Source: Gemmatimonadota bacterium (GTDB taxonomy: Bacteria > Latescibacterota > UBA2968). Taken from it: DNA of 44,246 bases. How positions within the stretch are numbered: position 1 is the first letter of the stretch; each line of letters begins with the position of its first letter. Below the pieces are notes generated by a model, which saw only the letters and a list, made by a program, of their open reading frames with translations, was not told where the DNA came from and ran no database searches. The DNA lies in the NCBI GenBank assembly GCA_026705765.1, contig JAPPAB010000137.1:1-44246 (forward strand), read 5' to 3'. Both the position numbers and the translations under genes were made by a program. Shown piece by piece: positions 1 through 7,268 of the stretch.

Positions 1-63
1 TATACTCAGCATAACACGCTTTGGTAAGGATCAATTTGCTAAAGCAAAACAAATTCTAAGCCC

Positions 64-897
64 TTAACTCCCAAGTTTAGAAACTTCGGCATCACGGGCT
101 TGTGAGGTGAACAGGCAAGTGTGGATAGTAATTTCAATAATATACCTATCTATTTCCCACCACAGACTCGCGATGACAACCTGCCGGGACTTCAAACTCT
201 CCACAGACAAATCTCCCGTACTCATCGCAGCCTGTAAGCGCGCCTCCCAATTCTCTGGCGTCCACCCAAGACTGCGGCTCAAATGCAGCAACCACTTCTC
301 ATGTGGAATATACTCCCGGTTGGCTACAAAAAGTGCTTGAACCAACGCAGTGACAGCCTGATTGAACACATAGTGACCCTGTAGAACATCCCCGCGATGA
401 ATCCAGCTATCGCCCGCAAGCCGGAAATACCACCAGCAACTCATCAGCAAATTTCCCGCCTTACCGGGTTCAGGTCGCTCAGCCAATTTCTCAGCAAAAA
501 GTGAATGGATAAGCTCCCGAGGATCAAACAGAATCTCCGCATACGATGCATCCCACAACTCAGTATCATCCCAATCGCGCGCGCTTTCAGCCCTAAAATC
601 TACATACTTGATATCATAGAGTTGCCCCGCCAATTTGGTAATCCCAACAGCAATCGGAGGCTTACTCAATTGCCAGTCCACAAAAGCTTCTGAAGTCAAA
701 TAGATAGTTACATCAATCTCCGAGAGATGATCTGCATAACCCCGTGAAAGACCACCGTTCAAGGTCAAGCCTACAACACCCGGCAAAGCTTCAAACTCCG
801 GCAACATCTTTTCCAAATGATGTCGAAGCGCAGCGATCTTGTTCTCAGACTCGATTTGTACCTGTGGACGATTCACTTCTTCACTCATATCCCGCAA
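64..897 (-). CDS. Nucleotidyltransferase-domain protein
   Basis: The product looks like a pol-beta-fold nucleotidyltransferase, related to aminoglycoside adenylyltransferases and DUF4037-type proteins. Near residue 48 there is the GGLSRG loop, followed about eight residues later by an acidic IDVTIYL strand, matching the GS/GG...D-x-D pattern; the second Asp is Thr here, so activity is uncertain. The rest is mostly helical and Trp-rich (residues 150-260), as in the helical C-terminal half of such enzymes. The longest start is TTG at 897 with a GAGG box seven bases upstream; ATG at 888 is the alternative. It lies 9 bases below the zinc-ribbon gene and probably shares its transcript. The substrate is unknown. 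An MNT-type toxin or antitoxin role is possible given the neighbourhood. Confidence 0.6.
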   Translation of the reverse strand: MRDMSEEVNRPQVQIESENKIAALRHHLEKMLPEFEALPGVVGLTLNGGLSRGYADHLSEIDVTIYLTSEAFVDWQLSKPPIAVGITKLAGQLYDIKYVDFRAESARDWDDTELWDASYAEILFDPRELIHSLFAEKLAERPEPGKAGNLLMSCWWYFRLAGDSWIHRGDVLQGHYVFNQAVTALVQALFVANREYIPHEKWLLHLSRSLGWTPENWEARLQAAMSTGDLSVESLKSRQVVIASLWWEIDRYIIEITIHTCLFTSQARDAEVSKLGS

Positions 898-906
898 CTC
901 TTTACC

Positions 907-1488
907 TCAAGAACGATCTACAAACGGATCTGGATCGTATTTTGAATGATTTTGTGAAATGCACTGTAGCACTTGATAGTCATCTATAGACTGCCACATA
1001 TAAATTCTTCTGCATTGTGAACACAAAAAAAGAATATTGTCATCATCAAGCGGATCGTAGAGTTTCTCGATCAACCTCGATTTTCCATATTTTTCATATA
1101 ATGCATTGAGCGTTTCCAGAGGAATCGCGCGTAATGCCTCTTTAGAAATCTCCGGTTTTATACCCCACAGAGGTTTCAAATCAAACCCACAAACGCACTG
1201 TCTATCGTGCATATCCCCGTCCCGCCTGTGTACGCGTTCATCGTCAAACCATCTCCAATCGTATAGCCTTTTGCACTTTGAACACAACTCATAATGGGCT
1301 GATGTCCCCGGCATCTCTTCATTTTCTATGAGGCGATTAATCTCCTCCTGTTCTGGCAGACCCAGCACCTTCTTTGTCCCAACCAAACAGTATCGGCATC
1401 GCCGATTTTTTTGGCGAATATAGAAGATCAGATAGATGGGACCCACCACAATAATCAGCAACAAAATAAAAGACAATAATCGTTCCAT
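907..1488 (-). CDS. Membrane-anchored zinc-ribbon protein of unknown function
   Basis: Residues 4-23 form one strongly hydrophobic segment followed by RQKNRR, which suggests an N-terminal anchor with the bulk in the cytoplasm. The soluble part carries Cys pairs in a repeated layout: CRYC (about 32-35), CSKC (about 70-73), CVCG (about 98) and CSQC (about 156-159). CSKC and CSQC are each followed by a similar K/RRLYDW or RRIYMW segment, so this may be an internal duplication of a rubredoxin-like knuckle. No family is recognised. The ATG at 1488 has a GGAATAACA leader. It sits between the DUF433 gene and the nucleotidyltransferase gene, all on one strand with short gaps. Zinc binding is an inference from the Cys spacing. 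Confidence 0.55.
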   Translation of the reverse strand: MERLLSFILLLIIVVGPIYLIFYIRQKNRRCRYCLVGTKKVLGLPEQEEINRLIENEEMPGTSAHYELCSKCKRLYDWRWFDDERVHRRDGDMHDRQCVCGFDLKPLWGIKPEISKEALRAIPLETLNALYEKYGKSRLIEKLYDPLDDDNILFLCSQCRRIYMWQSIDDYQVLQCISQNHSKYDPDPFVDRS

Positions 1489-1503
1489 TGTTATTCCATA
1501 ACT

Positions 1504-1743
1504 TCACTCTGAAATATGAATATCTTCGACCTGCACCACATCAATCGCATAATGAACGCAAGCGCGAATGTCGTCTTCTTGAAGGTCGGGAAAATAATCA
1601 GGGAGAATCGTCTTAAACGAGATTCCCTCACGCACCAATTCGAGAACATCAACTACTGGAATCCGGGTTCCTGCAACACAAGGCTTACCAAAATGAATTT
1701 GGGGATCAACCGCAATCCTGCCTCGATAATTTCTATTGTCCAT
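1504..1743 (-). CDS. DUF433-family antitoxin-like protein
   Basis: This 79-aa protein has the DUF433 core: a GRIAVDP start, then H-F-G-K-P-C-V-A-G-T-R-I-P-V, then an LVREG helix, a PDL turn and a final helix with ACVHYAIDV. DUF433 proteins are small winged-helix DNA-binding proteins, usually encoded just upstream of a DUF5615 PIN-like nuclease. No DUF5615 gene follows; the next gene is the zinc-ribbon protein. The ATG at 1743 is chosen over an upstream start at 1806 because the family begins there, a GGAG box lies about 11 bases upstream, and the longer form would overlap the nuclease-propeller gene. Confidence 0.75.
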   Translation of the reverse strand: MDNRNYRGRIAVDPQIHFGKPCVAGTRIPVVDVLELVREGISFKTILPDYFPDLQEDDIRACVHYAIDVVQVEDIHISE

Positions 1744-1783
1744 ATCGCTTAGACTCCAAATGCCAAGATTCACCACAGGCAAT

Positions 1784-3238
1784 TCACCCATTAGCCGCGA
1801 GGTCATGGAAGATAAGACCTTCTCGTTGTGGATAACTTATAATCGCCACATCATCAACAACCACGACAGAGTGTGGCCCGTTCGGAGCCTCGCCCAAATA
1901 CACTGAACACTGGATGCGACCCGTGAGTTTGTTTAGGGTGACAAGCTCACGATTATTCCGGTTAACCGATAGGAGCTTATCGCGGTAAAGGGCCTGAGAA
2001 AGTGGATCGACCCATCGAAAATGCTTGTTTCTCGCATTAGGAGCGAAACGGAAGTTTCCCAGTATTTCCCGCCCCAATTCATCAATGAGACAGATGCCTC
2101 TCAGTGACTGGAACATACCAACGAACAGGCGTGTTTGCTCCGCATCGTATGTCAGGCAAATTGGCATGGAGTTGTCACTTTGACCGCTCTCGACTTCGGC
2201 GAGATAGAGATTGCCAATATACCGACGCTTGGCAAGATCATAGACCGCCAGAAAGCAATTTCCTCCCTGATAGGATATGCCGTCCAAATTGCCACCTCGC
2301 TGGATGCCGATATAGAGAAGCGGTTTGGATGGATGAGGAAGAATACATAGACTACCCCGGCCACCTTGAGGATAGTCAATCGCCTCATACTCGTAGGTGG
2401 TGCTGTCTATAACGAACAGGCAATTGACTTGGTTGCTCGCGAAATAGACATGCCGTCCATCTGGAGAGGCCGCGATCGCGCCTTCGCCTCCGCCTGGAAT
2501 CTCGATTCGGTTGATGATTGATTGCGTGTCAATGTCAATAACGAGAATAACCTTCGAGAACACCTGACCGACGAATAGCTTTCCATCAGCACATGCCATA
2601 TTGCCGGGTGGATACTGCCTGATGACCCTTCGGCTATTTATAGTCCCTTGATCTTCATATTTGTCCAGATCAATTATGCTTTCAATGGATCGGGATACAG
2701 GATCGACAATGGCGATGTTGCCGACTTGGGGTGCGCCCCAATTTCCGACAAATACGCGTCCTTCATACTTCAGAAGATGATGCGGTTGGTAGTGGTTTGG
2801 AAACACCTGGACCGGTGATGCGTCCGGTTCGTCGGACTCTTTGAGGATAAGTGGGATACGGGTCCTGTTCAACTGCGCTGTTTGCCTGAAGTCTTCAAGT
2901 GAACTTTGAAGAAGGATGTTTGTGTTTTGCGCCGCCTCGGACGCACCCGACTGAAATCCGCTCTCGCAAAAGATAAATCCACGGTCGGCTCCAACGTCTT
3001 GAACGATACCCTGTAGATTTAGAACCTCTTTCTTTTCCACAGGCCTTGATGTCAGCTTGCATTCAACAATCCAGCGACAGTCATAGCCGAACTGTGGAAA
3101 CGTTACATACACATCGATTTTGTGCTTTCCGCGCGCACCTGTAATCGTCTTCTCGACTTCGGCTCTACAACCGAGTTCCCTGAAGACCTCCGCCGCGGCC
3201 TCCTGATACTCCAGCCAGTTTCCGTATTTCGGGCTCAT
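1784..3238 (-). CDS. Mrr-like restriction endonuclease fused to a YVTN-type beta-propeller
   Basis: Residues 1-115 form a PD-(D/E)XK nuclease of the Mrr/restriction endonuclease type: an early EYQEAAAEVF helix, Asp42 in HKIDVYV, Glu59-Cys-Lys61 in WIVECK, and a strand ending in RGFIFCESGF. These are the expected catalytic residues. From about residue 150 to the end the protein changes to repeated strands such as VFVGNWG, LFVGQVF, VYFASNQ, LYIGIQRGG and LFVGMFQ, each followed by an I-x-D type strand. This is typical of a six- to seven-bladed YVTN/WD-like propeller. Such a propeller fused to an intracellular Mrr nuclease is unusual. The ATG overlaps the stop of the preceding small ORF (TAATG), so translation is probably coupled. 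Likely a defence effector; the propeller could be a sensor or partner-binding module. Confidence 0.7.
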   Translation of the reverse strand: MSPKYGNWLEYQEAAAEVFRELGCRAEVEKTITGARGKHKIDVYVTFPQFGYDCRWIVECKLTSRPVEKKEVLNLQGIVQDVGADRGFIFCESGFQSGASEAAQNTNILLQSSLEDFRQTAQLNRTRIPLILKESDEPDASPVQVFPNHYQPHHLLKYEGRVFVGNWGAPQVGNIAIVDPVSRSIESIIDLDKYEDQGTINSRRVIRQYPPGNMACADGKLFVGQVFSKVILVIDIDTQSIINRIEIPGGGEGAIAASPDGRHVYFASNQVNCLFVIDSTTYEYEAIDYPQGGRGSLCILPHPSKPLLYIGIQRGGNLDGISYQGGNCFLAVYDLAKRRYIGNLYLAEVESGQSDNSMPICLTYDAEQTRLFVGMFQSLRGICLIDELGREILGNFRFAPNARNKHFRWVDPLSQALYRDKLLSVNRNNRELVTLNKLTGRIQCSVYLGEAPNGPHSVVVVDDVAIISYPQREGLIFHDLAANG

Positions 3239-3372
3239 TAGAAAGGAATGCCTCCAAAATAAGCCGGTGTCTGCGTCGAATCTGTATTGATAGTCAAGAG
3301 TAGGGACCTCTTCTCAAAATCCGATTTCCTTTCGATATCCCGAGTTGTCGCAATAAGATCAAGCGGTTTCAA
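3238..3372 (-). CDS. Short ORF, possible fragment of a HEPN-family gene
   Basis: A 44-codon frame begins at a TTG that overlaps the end of the preceding gene and stops at the ATG of the nuclease-propeller gene. Its first residues (KPLDLIATTRDIERKS) resemble the start of small HEPN proteins encoded after genes like the 118-aa neighbour. The frame then diverges (TINTDSTQTPAYFGG) and lacks the R-x4-6-H motif. It may be a decayed remnant, a genuine small coupling peptide, or chance. The overlaps at both ends suggest that it is at least translated. The family guess comes from memory of gene pairs and was not searched. Confidence 0.3.
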   Translation of the reverse strand: MKPLDLIATTRDIERKSDFEKRSLLLTINTDSTQTPAYFGGIPF

Positions 3373-3715
3373 GATCCGTCTCCAAATGCAGGCGCCGCCA
3401 CTTGCGATACACATGCTGCCAATCAGATTTCTCAACCCATGACGGGCTGGGGAACTCGCCTATGCCCGCCTCAATCAACTTTGGACGGATGCGTCTGATG
3501 AAGCTGGATGTCCAACTGGAGTCGAGCCGTTTCTGGTCACCATCGAAGACAATAATGATGCGAAGATACGTTTCGCCGCTGGCGTCAGAACCAAATTCAT
3601 CGACCAAGGGCACCACCACAATGGGGTCGAACACGAACTCGTCCGACGAGAACCGTTCCGCAAGGGTCTCGCTGACAATGGTCTGGACTTTCTCATTTTG
3701 TTCCTGTGTCATCAC
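3359..3715 (-). CDS. Conserved small protein of unknown function, first gene of the nuclease-propeller operon
   Basis: An acidic 118-aa protein with an alternating strand-helix pattern: an N-terminal helix (KVQTIVSETL), a strand FDPIVVVPLVDEF, a strand YLRIIIVFDGD, a helix WTSSFIRRIRPKLIE and a basic end with DWQHVYRKWRRL. It resembles small proteins encoded just upstream of HEPN genes, but no family is named with confidence. GTG at 3715 or ATG at 3712 is served by a GGGAG box. The stop overlaps the next small ORF, which in turn overlaps the nuclease-propeller gene, making a three-member coupled operon. It may act as the regulator or specificity partner of the nuclease. Confidence 0.55.
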   Translation of the reverse strand: MMTQEQNEKVQTIVSETLAERFSSDEFVFDPIVVVPLVDEFGSDASGETYLRIIIVFDGDQKRLDSSWTSSFIRRIRPKLIEAGIGEFPSPSWVEKSDWQHVYRKWRRLHLETDLETA

Positions 3716-3778
3716 AGTGTCTCCCTGTGGGATAAAAAATACATTTTCCGCTGTGTATTCGTCTGGACTTGGTCCGTT

Positions 3779-4627
3779 TTAGGTGAATGTCATTCCAATG
3801 TTCCTGAAGCCTTCTTCTGGGTCGAACTCCGCCACTTCAGCACGTTTATCAACAATCGGAAGGTCGAAATCCTCTGGCTTCTCGCAGAAGTAATTCTTTC
3901 GACCTCCTCCCTTAAACAAAGACATATCGTAGCGATTCTTGTAGTCTGGCCCCCAAATGATTTCCAGCCGGTCACCCAGTTCCTCCCACCCTTCGGAGTT
4001 CATCCTGACTGTCATCCAGCACCAGAACTTGCCGTGAATTTGCATTCGCTCCTGTCGCTTTCGTAGGCTATAGACGTACTGGGAAGGTTCGAAATTGTCG
4101 TTCACCGCATATTCCGCTATTCGCAAAGTGCCAAAGATGACCTCGTGCAGGAACTCTATGCTCACCATGGGCATGGACTTTGGGTTCTCAATGAGGTAGT
4201 AGCGCCAATCAAAGGAACCGAAGTGTTTTCCCTTGTTCTCCACGCCGTCGAGATTGGTTAGAAAGTCGTCAAGACATGTAAACGGAAACGTCATGTTGTT
4301 CTCGAAGGCAAGAACGCCCCTGAAGTCGTCGTAGTATTCCCTAAGAAGATCTTTATCGTCTTCCGGCAATCGTAGGAACAACTCGTTCAGCGTGTGGATC
4401 AGGTCCGGCGTACTGCCGTGTATGTGAATAAGCAGCTTGAAGGACTCTTCCAAAAGGAAATATCCACAGATAACATAGCCCCATGCCTGGTATATCTCGT
4501 GGTTAGCTACCCTGTCAGGTTTCACAGGACACTTGGCGTATTTTTCCTTCTCCATACGCAATGCCGTGTCCAGACCAGCTACTGTCGCGAGATCGGCATC
4601 CTTGAGGTTGCTCTTATTCTTGCTCAT
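3779..4627 (-). CDS. Hypothetical protein, mainly helical
   Basis: A 282-aa protein with no recognised family. It is rich in acidic and aromatic residues, with helices around HEIYQAWGYVICGYF, an acidic stretch LPEDDKDLLREYYDDF and a C-terminal FDPEEGF. No signal peptide, membrane segment or catalytic motif is evident. ATG at 4627 (MSKNKS) is preferred because it is hydrophilic; the frame also extends to a GTG at 4666. Neither has a clear ribosome site. It lies 64 bases upstream of the 118-aa gene on the same strand, so it may head the nuclease-propeller transcript. A role in that system is only positional inference. Confidence 0.5.
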   Translation of the reverse strand: MSKNKSNLKDADLATVAGLDTALRMEKEKYAKCPVKPDRVANHEIYQAWGYVICGYFLLEESFKLLIHIHGSTPDLIHTLNELFLRLPEDDKDLLREYYDDFRGVLAFENNMTFPFTCLDDFLTNLDGVENKGKHFGSFDWRYYLIENPKSMPMVSIEFLHEVIFGTLRIAEYAVNDNFEPSQYVYSLRKRQERMQIHGKFWCWMTVRMNSEGWEELGDRLEIIWGPDYKNRYDMSLFKGGGRKNYFCEKPEDFDLPIVDKRAEVAEFDPEEGFRNIGMTFT

Positions 4628-4785
4628 TTCGTCAACGTATAGTAGAAAAGTTGAAAAAAATTTCACGCCTACGATCCATCTACTGTCAGAGCGGTATTAC
4701 TGAATACACTCTCTTCAGCACATGTTCTGCCTCAATCATCCACAATATATCCGAAAGCCAAAAAGGTGTCAACGAACCCTAAAGT

Positions 4786-4819
4786 AAAAAAAGCACGCTC
4801 TAAACAGAACGTGCTTTTT
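4786..4819 (-). terminator. Rho-independent terminator downstream of vapBC
   Basis: A GAACGTGCTTTTT / AAAAAGCACG hairpin has a 10-bp stem (4788-4797 with 4810-4819) and a 12-base loop. Read on the minus strand it is followed by a run of T. It lies about 80 bases after the toxin gene stop and before the next minus-strand gene, so it probably ends the vapBC transcript. The A/T-rich stem makes it potentially bidirectional. Confidence 0.7.
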
Positions 4820-4899
4820 CATTTTACTTCTGAAACCGCTATTCAGCCCCACAACTGGTTTCGTAGGTACCAATACTCACTATTTACAGATCTGCCAAT

Positions 4900-5298
4900 T
4901 TACCATAACGCACGTACATGGGGATAACTTAAAATCTGTTGATCCACAGTTAAAACAGTCGCATCAAACAAGCGTGCCGATGCGACAATCATTTGATCTG
5001 ACGGATCTTGGTGAAAAGGCTGTGGAAGCCGCGTACTCTCAATGGCTATTTCAGGAGACAGAGGAAGCAATTGAAAATGTGACATATTCAACGCCTGTTC
5101 AACCCATTGATCAATCTCTATACGCAACCTGAGTCTGTTTTTCTCGACCAATTTTGCAACTTCCCACACTGAAATTACAGACATCAAGAGCTGATCGGTT
5201 GCATCCAAATTAATGATCATATCGCGAACTGCAGGTGACAGTTTCTCTGGTGCTGTATGCCACCAGACCCATACATGGGTATCCATTAAATATATCAT
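4900..5298 (-). CDS. vapC: VapC-type PIN-domain toxin
   Basis: A 132-aa PIN-domain ribonuclease. The acidic metal-binding set is complete: Asp6 in YLMDTHVW, Glu46 in SVWEVAKL, Asp101 in the DPSDQMIVASA segment and Asp119 in LTVDQQIL. The DTHVWVWW start is typical of the Sll0205-like PIN subgroup. VapC toxins cleave tRNA or rRNA and are held inactive by the cognate antitoxin. It follows the antitoxin gene with a 4-base overlap (ATGA), the usual VapBC order. A terminator lies downstream. The target RNA cannot be predicted. Confidence 0.9.
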   Translation of the reverse strand: MIYLMDTHVWVWWHTAPEKLSPAVRDMIINLDATDQLLMSVISVWEVAKLVEKNRLRLRIEIDQWVEQALNMSHFQLLPLSPEIAIESTRLPQPFHQDPSDQMIVASARLFDATVLTVDQQILSYPHVRALW

Positions 5299-5546
5299 CG
5301 TGCAGCATCCCAGATATCGGCTCCCAGAGGGGATACAATATCAACTTCCTCAAGTACTGTTCCTTTCAACTTGCCAGGCTCTTGAACCGCTACACCTTCT
5401 GAAACATCTGCCCCATAGGCTAATGGTACTACCTTAACAATCGCCTTTCCCCGTTTTGTCACGATCACAGGTTCGCCTGTTTGAACAACCTGTTCCAAAA
5501 TTCCCAAGGCTTGAGCCTTAAATTCAGTTACACTCCTCGTCTGCAT
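5295..5546 (-). CDS. vapB: Phd/YefM-type antitoxin, partner of the PIN toxin
   Basis: An 83-aa protein with the Phd/YefM N-terminal DNA-binding fold: VTEFKAQALGILEQV, then the turn GEPVIVTKRGKAIVKVVP that defines the family. The C-terminal tail (about 50-83) is extended and acidic, as expected for toxin neutralisation. The start is secure: a consensus AGGAGG lies six bases before the ATG. It probably autoregulates the operon, but no clear operator palindrome was found in the short upstream gap. Confidence 0.9.
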   Translation of the reverse strand: MQTRSVTEFKAQALGILEQVVQTGEPVIVTKRGKAIVKVVPLAYGADVSEGVAVQEPGKLKGTVLEEVDIVSPLGADIWDAAR

Positions 5547-5594
5547 TGTTTCCTCCTATAATCTCATTTTTTGACTAACCAATTTTTTAAAGGC

Positions 5595-6269
5595 TTACAC
5601 ACTGATACTTAATCTTGCCATGAACTCCGTTATCCCAGAATACATATTAGTAACTTGCTCGGATGTATATTCGTCATATTTGCCGTGCGCTGCTTTGTTA
5701 CGCAAGTCTAACCACATGGTTACGGCTTTTTGGTCTAATTTAGAATAAACATTTTCTTTTGCCAAATCTGAATTAAGCCGATCTGCTTTTTTGGGGATTA
5801 GAATACCCTGATTATTCTCAAACTCAATAGATACTGAGTTTGCATTGCAAAGTTGACGCAAATGCTCTTCTAAAACACTTCCTATGATTACAGCAGCAGG
5901 ATCTTTATATTCTTGCGTTAATAAATGATCAGCCATTTCTAAGAAGTCGGCGAATAGTTCCGCGGCAACCAAACCTTTAACAGTAAACAACCAATCGCCT
6001 TCAATTTCTTGCTTAATTGAATTCAGGATCTCAAGACCAGACTCTATGTCTGAAGGATAATAGCCATCAACAGATGTATTAAAGCTATCATAGTAAGAAT
6101 GATCTTTTCCATAGACTCTTTCTATAAAAGATAGTGAGGCTGCCTTGAAGCCATTAGCCTTACCTGTGTCAACATACCTTCCTCCATATTCGCTACTTTT
6201 TGTCGTCGCAAGTACTGCTTTACCTAAGTTTTCCACTTGTTCTAAACGATTTAATAGCTTTTCCTGCAT
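5595..6269 (-). CDS. HEPN-like protein of unknown function
   Basis: A 224-aa AT-rich gene. The C-terminal helical half has the HEPN signature R-x4-H at Arg190 to His195 in LDLRNKAAHGKY, preceded by a helix with VIIGSVLEEHLRQLCNAN. HEPN domains are RNases or scaffold domains common in toxin-antitoxin and defence systems; this arrangement also occurs in DUF4145-like proteins. The N-terminal 110 residues are not recognised. An AAAGGA box precedes the ATG. It lies 32 bases below the AbiEi-like gene, where an AbiEii nucleotidyltransferase would normally be. Its base composition is clearly richer in AT than the AbiEi gene, so the two may have been joined recently. Confidence 0.65.
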   Translation of the reverse strand: MQEKLLNRLEQVENLGKAVLATTKSSEYGGRYVDTGKANGFKAASLSFIERVYGKDHSYYDSFNTSVDGYYPSDIESGLEILNSIKQEIEGDWLFTVKGLVAAELFADFLEMADHLLTQEYKDPAAVIIGSVLEEHLRQLCNANSVSIEFENNQGILIPKKADRLNSDLAKENVYSKLDQKAVTMWLDLRNKAAHGKYDEYTSEQVTNMYSGITEFMARLSISV

Positions 6270-6301
6270 AATCTATCCTTTCCGGTTCTAAGATGCGTCA
6301 A

Positions 6302-7108
6302 TCATGCGGACGCTGCCTTCGCCCAGCTCTCAGGCATAAGGAGTCGCCATCGGGATATGAGACGACGGCATGAAAGCCTCGGATCGAGTTTGGCATTGCC
6401 CTGGGTCAAACGCGCACGGCACGCCTCAACAAGAGTGGTAGTGTTGGGGCCGCGTTCTGCCAGAAAGCCCAGGCGCTTGAATACGGCACCGTTACCGACC
6501 CGGTCTGCATAGGCAATCAGCCTGTCATCATCCCTATCCTTGCGCTCGAAATAGACTGCAAGACAATCGGCAACATGCTGGATACCGGCTCCGAGGTCAG
6601 GATCGTCAAGCATGTCGATAATGGTACGGTGAACATCCGATACAGCAATCCGGGTTCTTCCGAGCCAGACAGTCTTCGTGCCGAAGATCATATCCTGCCG
6701 GACATGCTTCAGGGTAAAATGTGCGCCATGGCGTTGCTGGCATTTCGCACGCACAGCACGCGCAGTCATCACAACAATATCGCGGAAGATCTGCTCTGTC
6801 AAATCCCAGTGTTCCGCAGCAGTCCGGCCGCCAATGTAGGCCGGCTTAAAAAGCGCAGGCACCAGCACCCAGGGATCATCAAGAACCAGTTCGCTGGTAA
6901 GGGAATCAAGGCCAACAGGTACATAAGCGCCTGGGCCGACGCGCCGCAACCAGCCCTGTCCCCTCCAACGGGAGAGAAGCTTGGTGGCGTCGGAACGGCT
7001 AACGCAAAGAGCATGTTCAGCATCGGCGATATGAATAATATCGCCTGCTGTCCGAATAACAGCAGACAACCTGCGGCGTCCCTCAGGTATGGTAGTCTCT
7101 AAGTTCAT
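6302..7108 (-). CDS. AbiEi-family antitoxin / transcriptional regulator
   Basis: A 268-aa protein of the AbiEi type. Residues 15-65 form a winged helix (HALCVSRSDATKLLSRWRGQGWLRRVGPGAYVPVG), followed by the AbiEi body with PAYIGGRTAAEHWDLTEQ and a C-terminal regulatory domain with VSDVHRTIIDMLDDP. AbiEi normally represses its own operon and counteracts the AbiEii nucleotidyltransferase (type IV TA). No AbiEii follows; a HEPN-like gene does. There is no ribosome site before the ATG, and a TATACA box only five bases upstream suggests a leaderless transcript. The gene is GC-richer than its neighbours. Confidence 0.75.
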   Translation of the reverse strand: MNLETTIPEGRRRLSAVIRTAGDIIHIADAEHALCVSRSDATKLLSRWRGQGWLRRVGPGAYVPVGLDSLTSELVLDDPWVLVPALFKPAYIGGRTAAEHWDLTEQIFRDIVVMTARAVRAKCQQRHGAHFTLKHVRQDMIFGTKTVWLGRTRIAVSDVHRTIIDMLDDPDLGAGIQHVADCLAVYFERKDRDDDRLIAYADRVGNGAVFKRLGFLAERGPNTTTLVEACRARLTQGNAKLDPRLSCRRLISRWRLLMPESWAKAASA

Positions 7109-7113
7109 GGTAA

Positions 7114-7119
7114 TGTATA
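7114..7119 (-). promoter_or_regulatory. Possible -10 element for leaderless AbiEi-like mRNA
   Basis: On the minus strand TATACA lies five bases before the ATG at 7108, and no Shine-Dalgarno box is visible. Transcription would then start at or next to the ATG. No convincing -35 box was found at 16-18 bases, so this is tentative. Confidence 0.25.
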
Positions 7120-7268
7120 GTCAAACTGCAAAAAATCGCATTTTATGTGAATTTTTGTCTTCATGATATATGATAGCCAAATTCTCGCAGTTTTTCAACC
7201 ATTTTGTAATGTATTATATTGATTGTGGTGATTTCGTAACAACAAGGAGATAAACAGCGGAGGAAATA

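Noticed and set aside
1-63. Possible 3' regulatory or gene remnant at the window start
   Set aside because: Only 63 bases; no hairpin with a T-run or coding sense could be supported.
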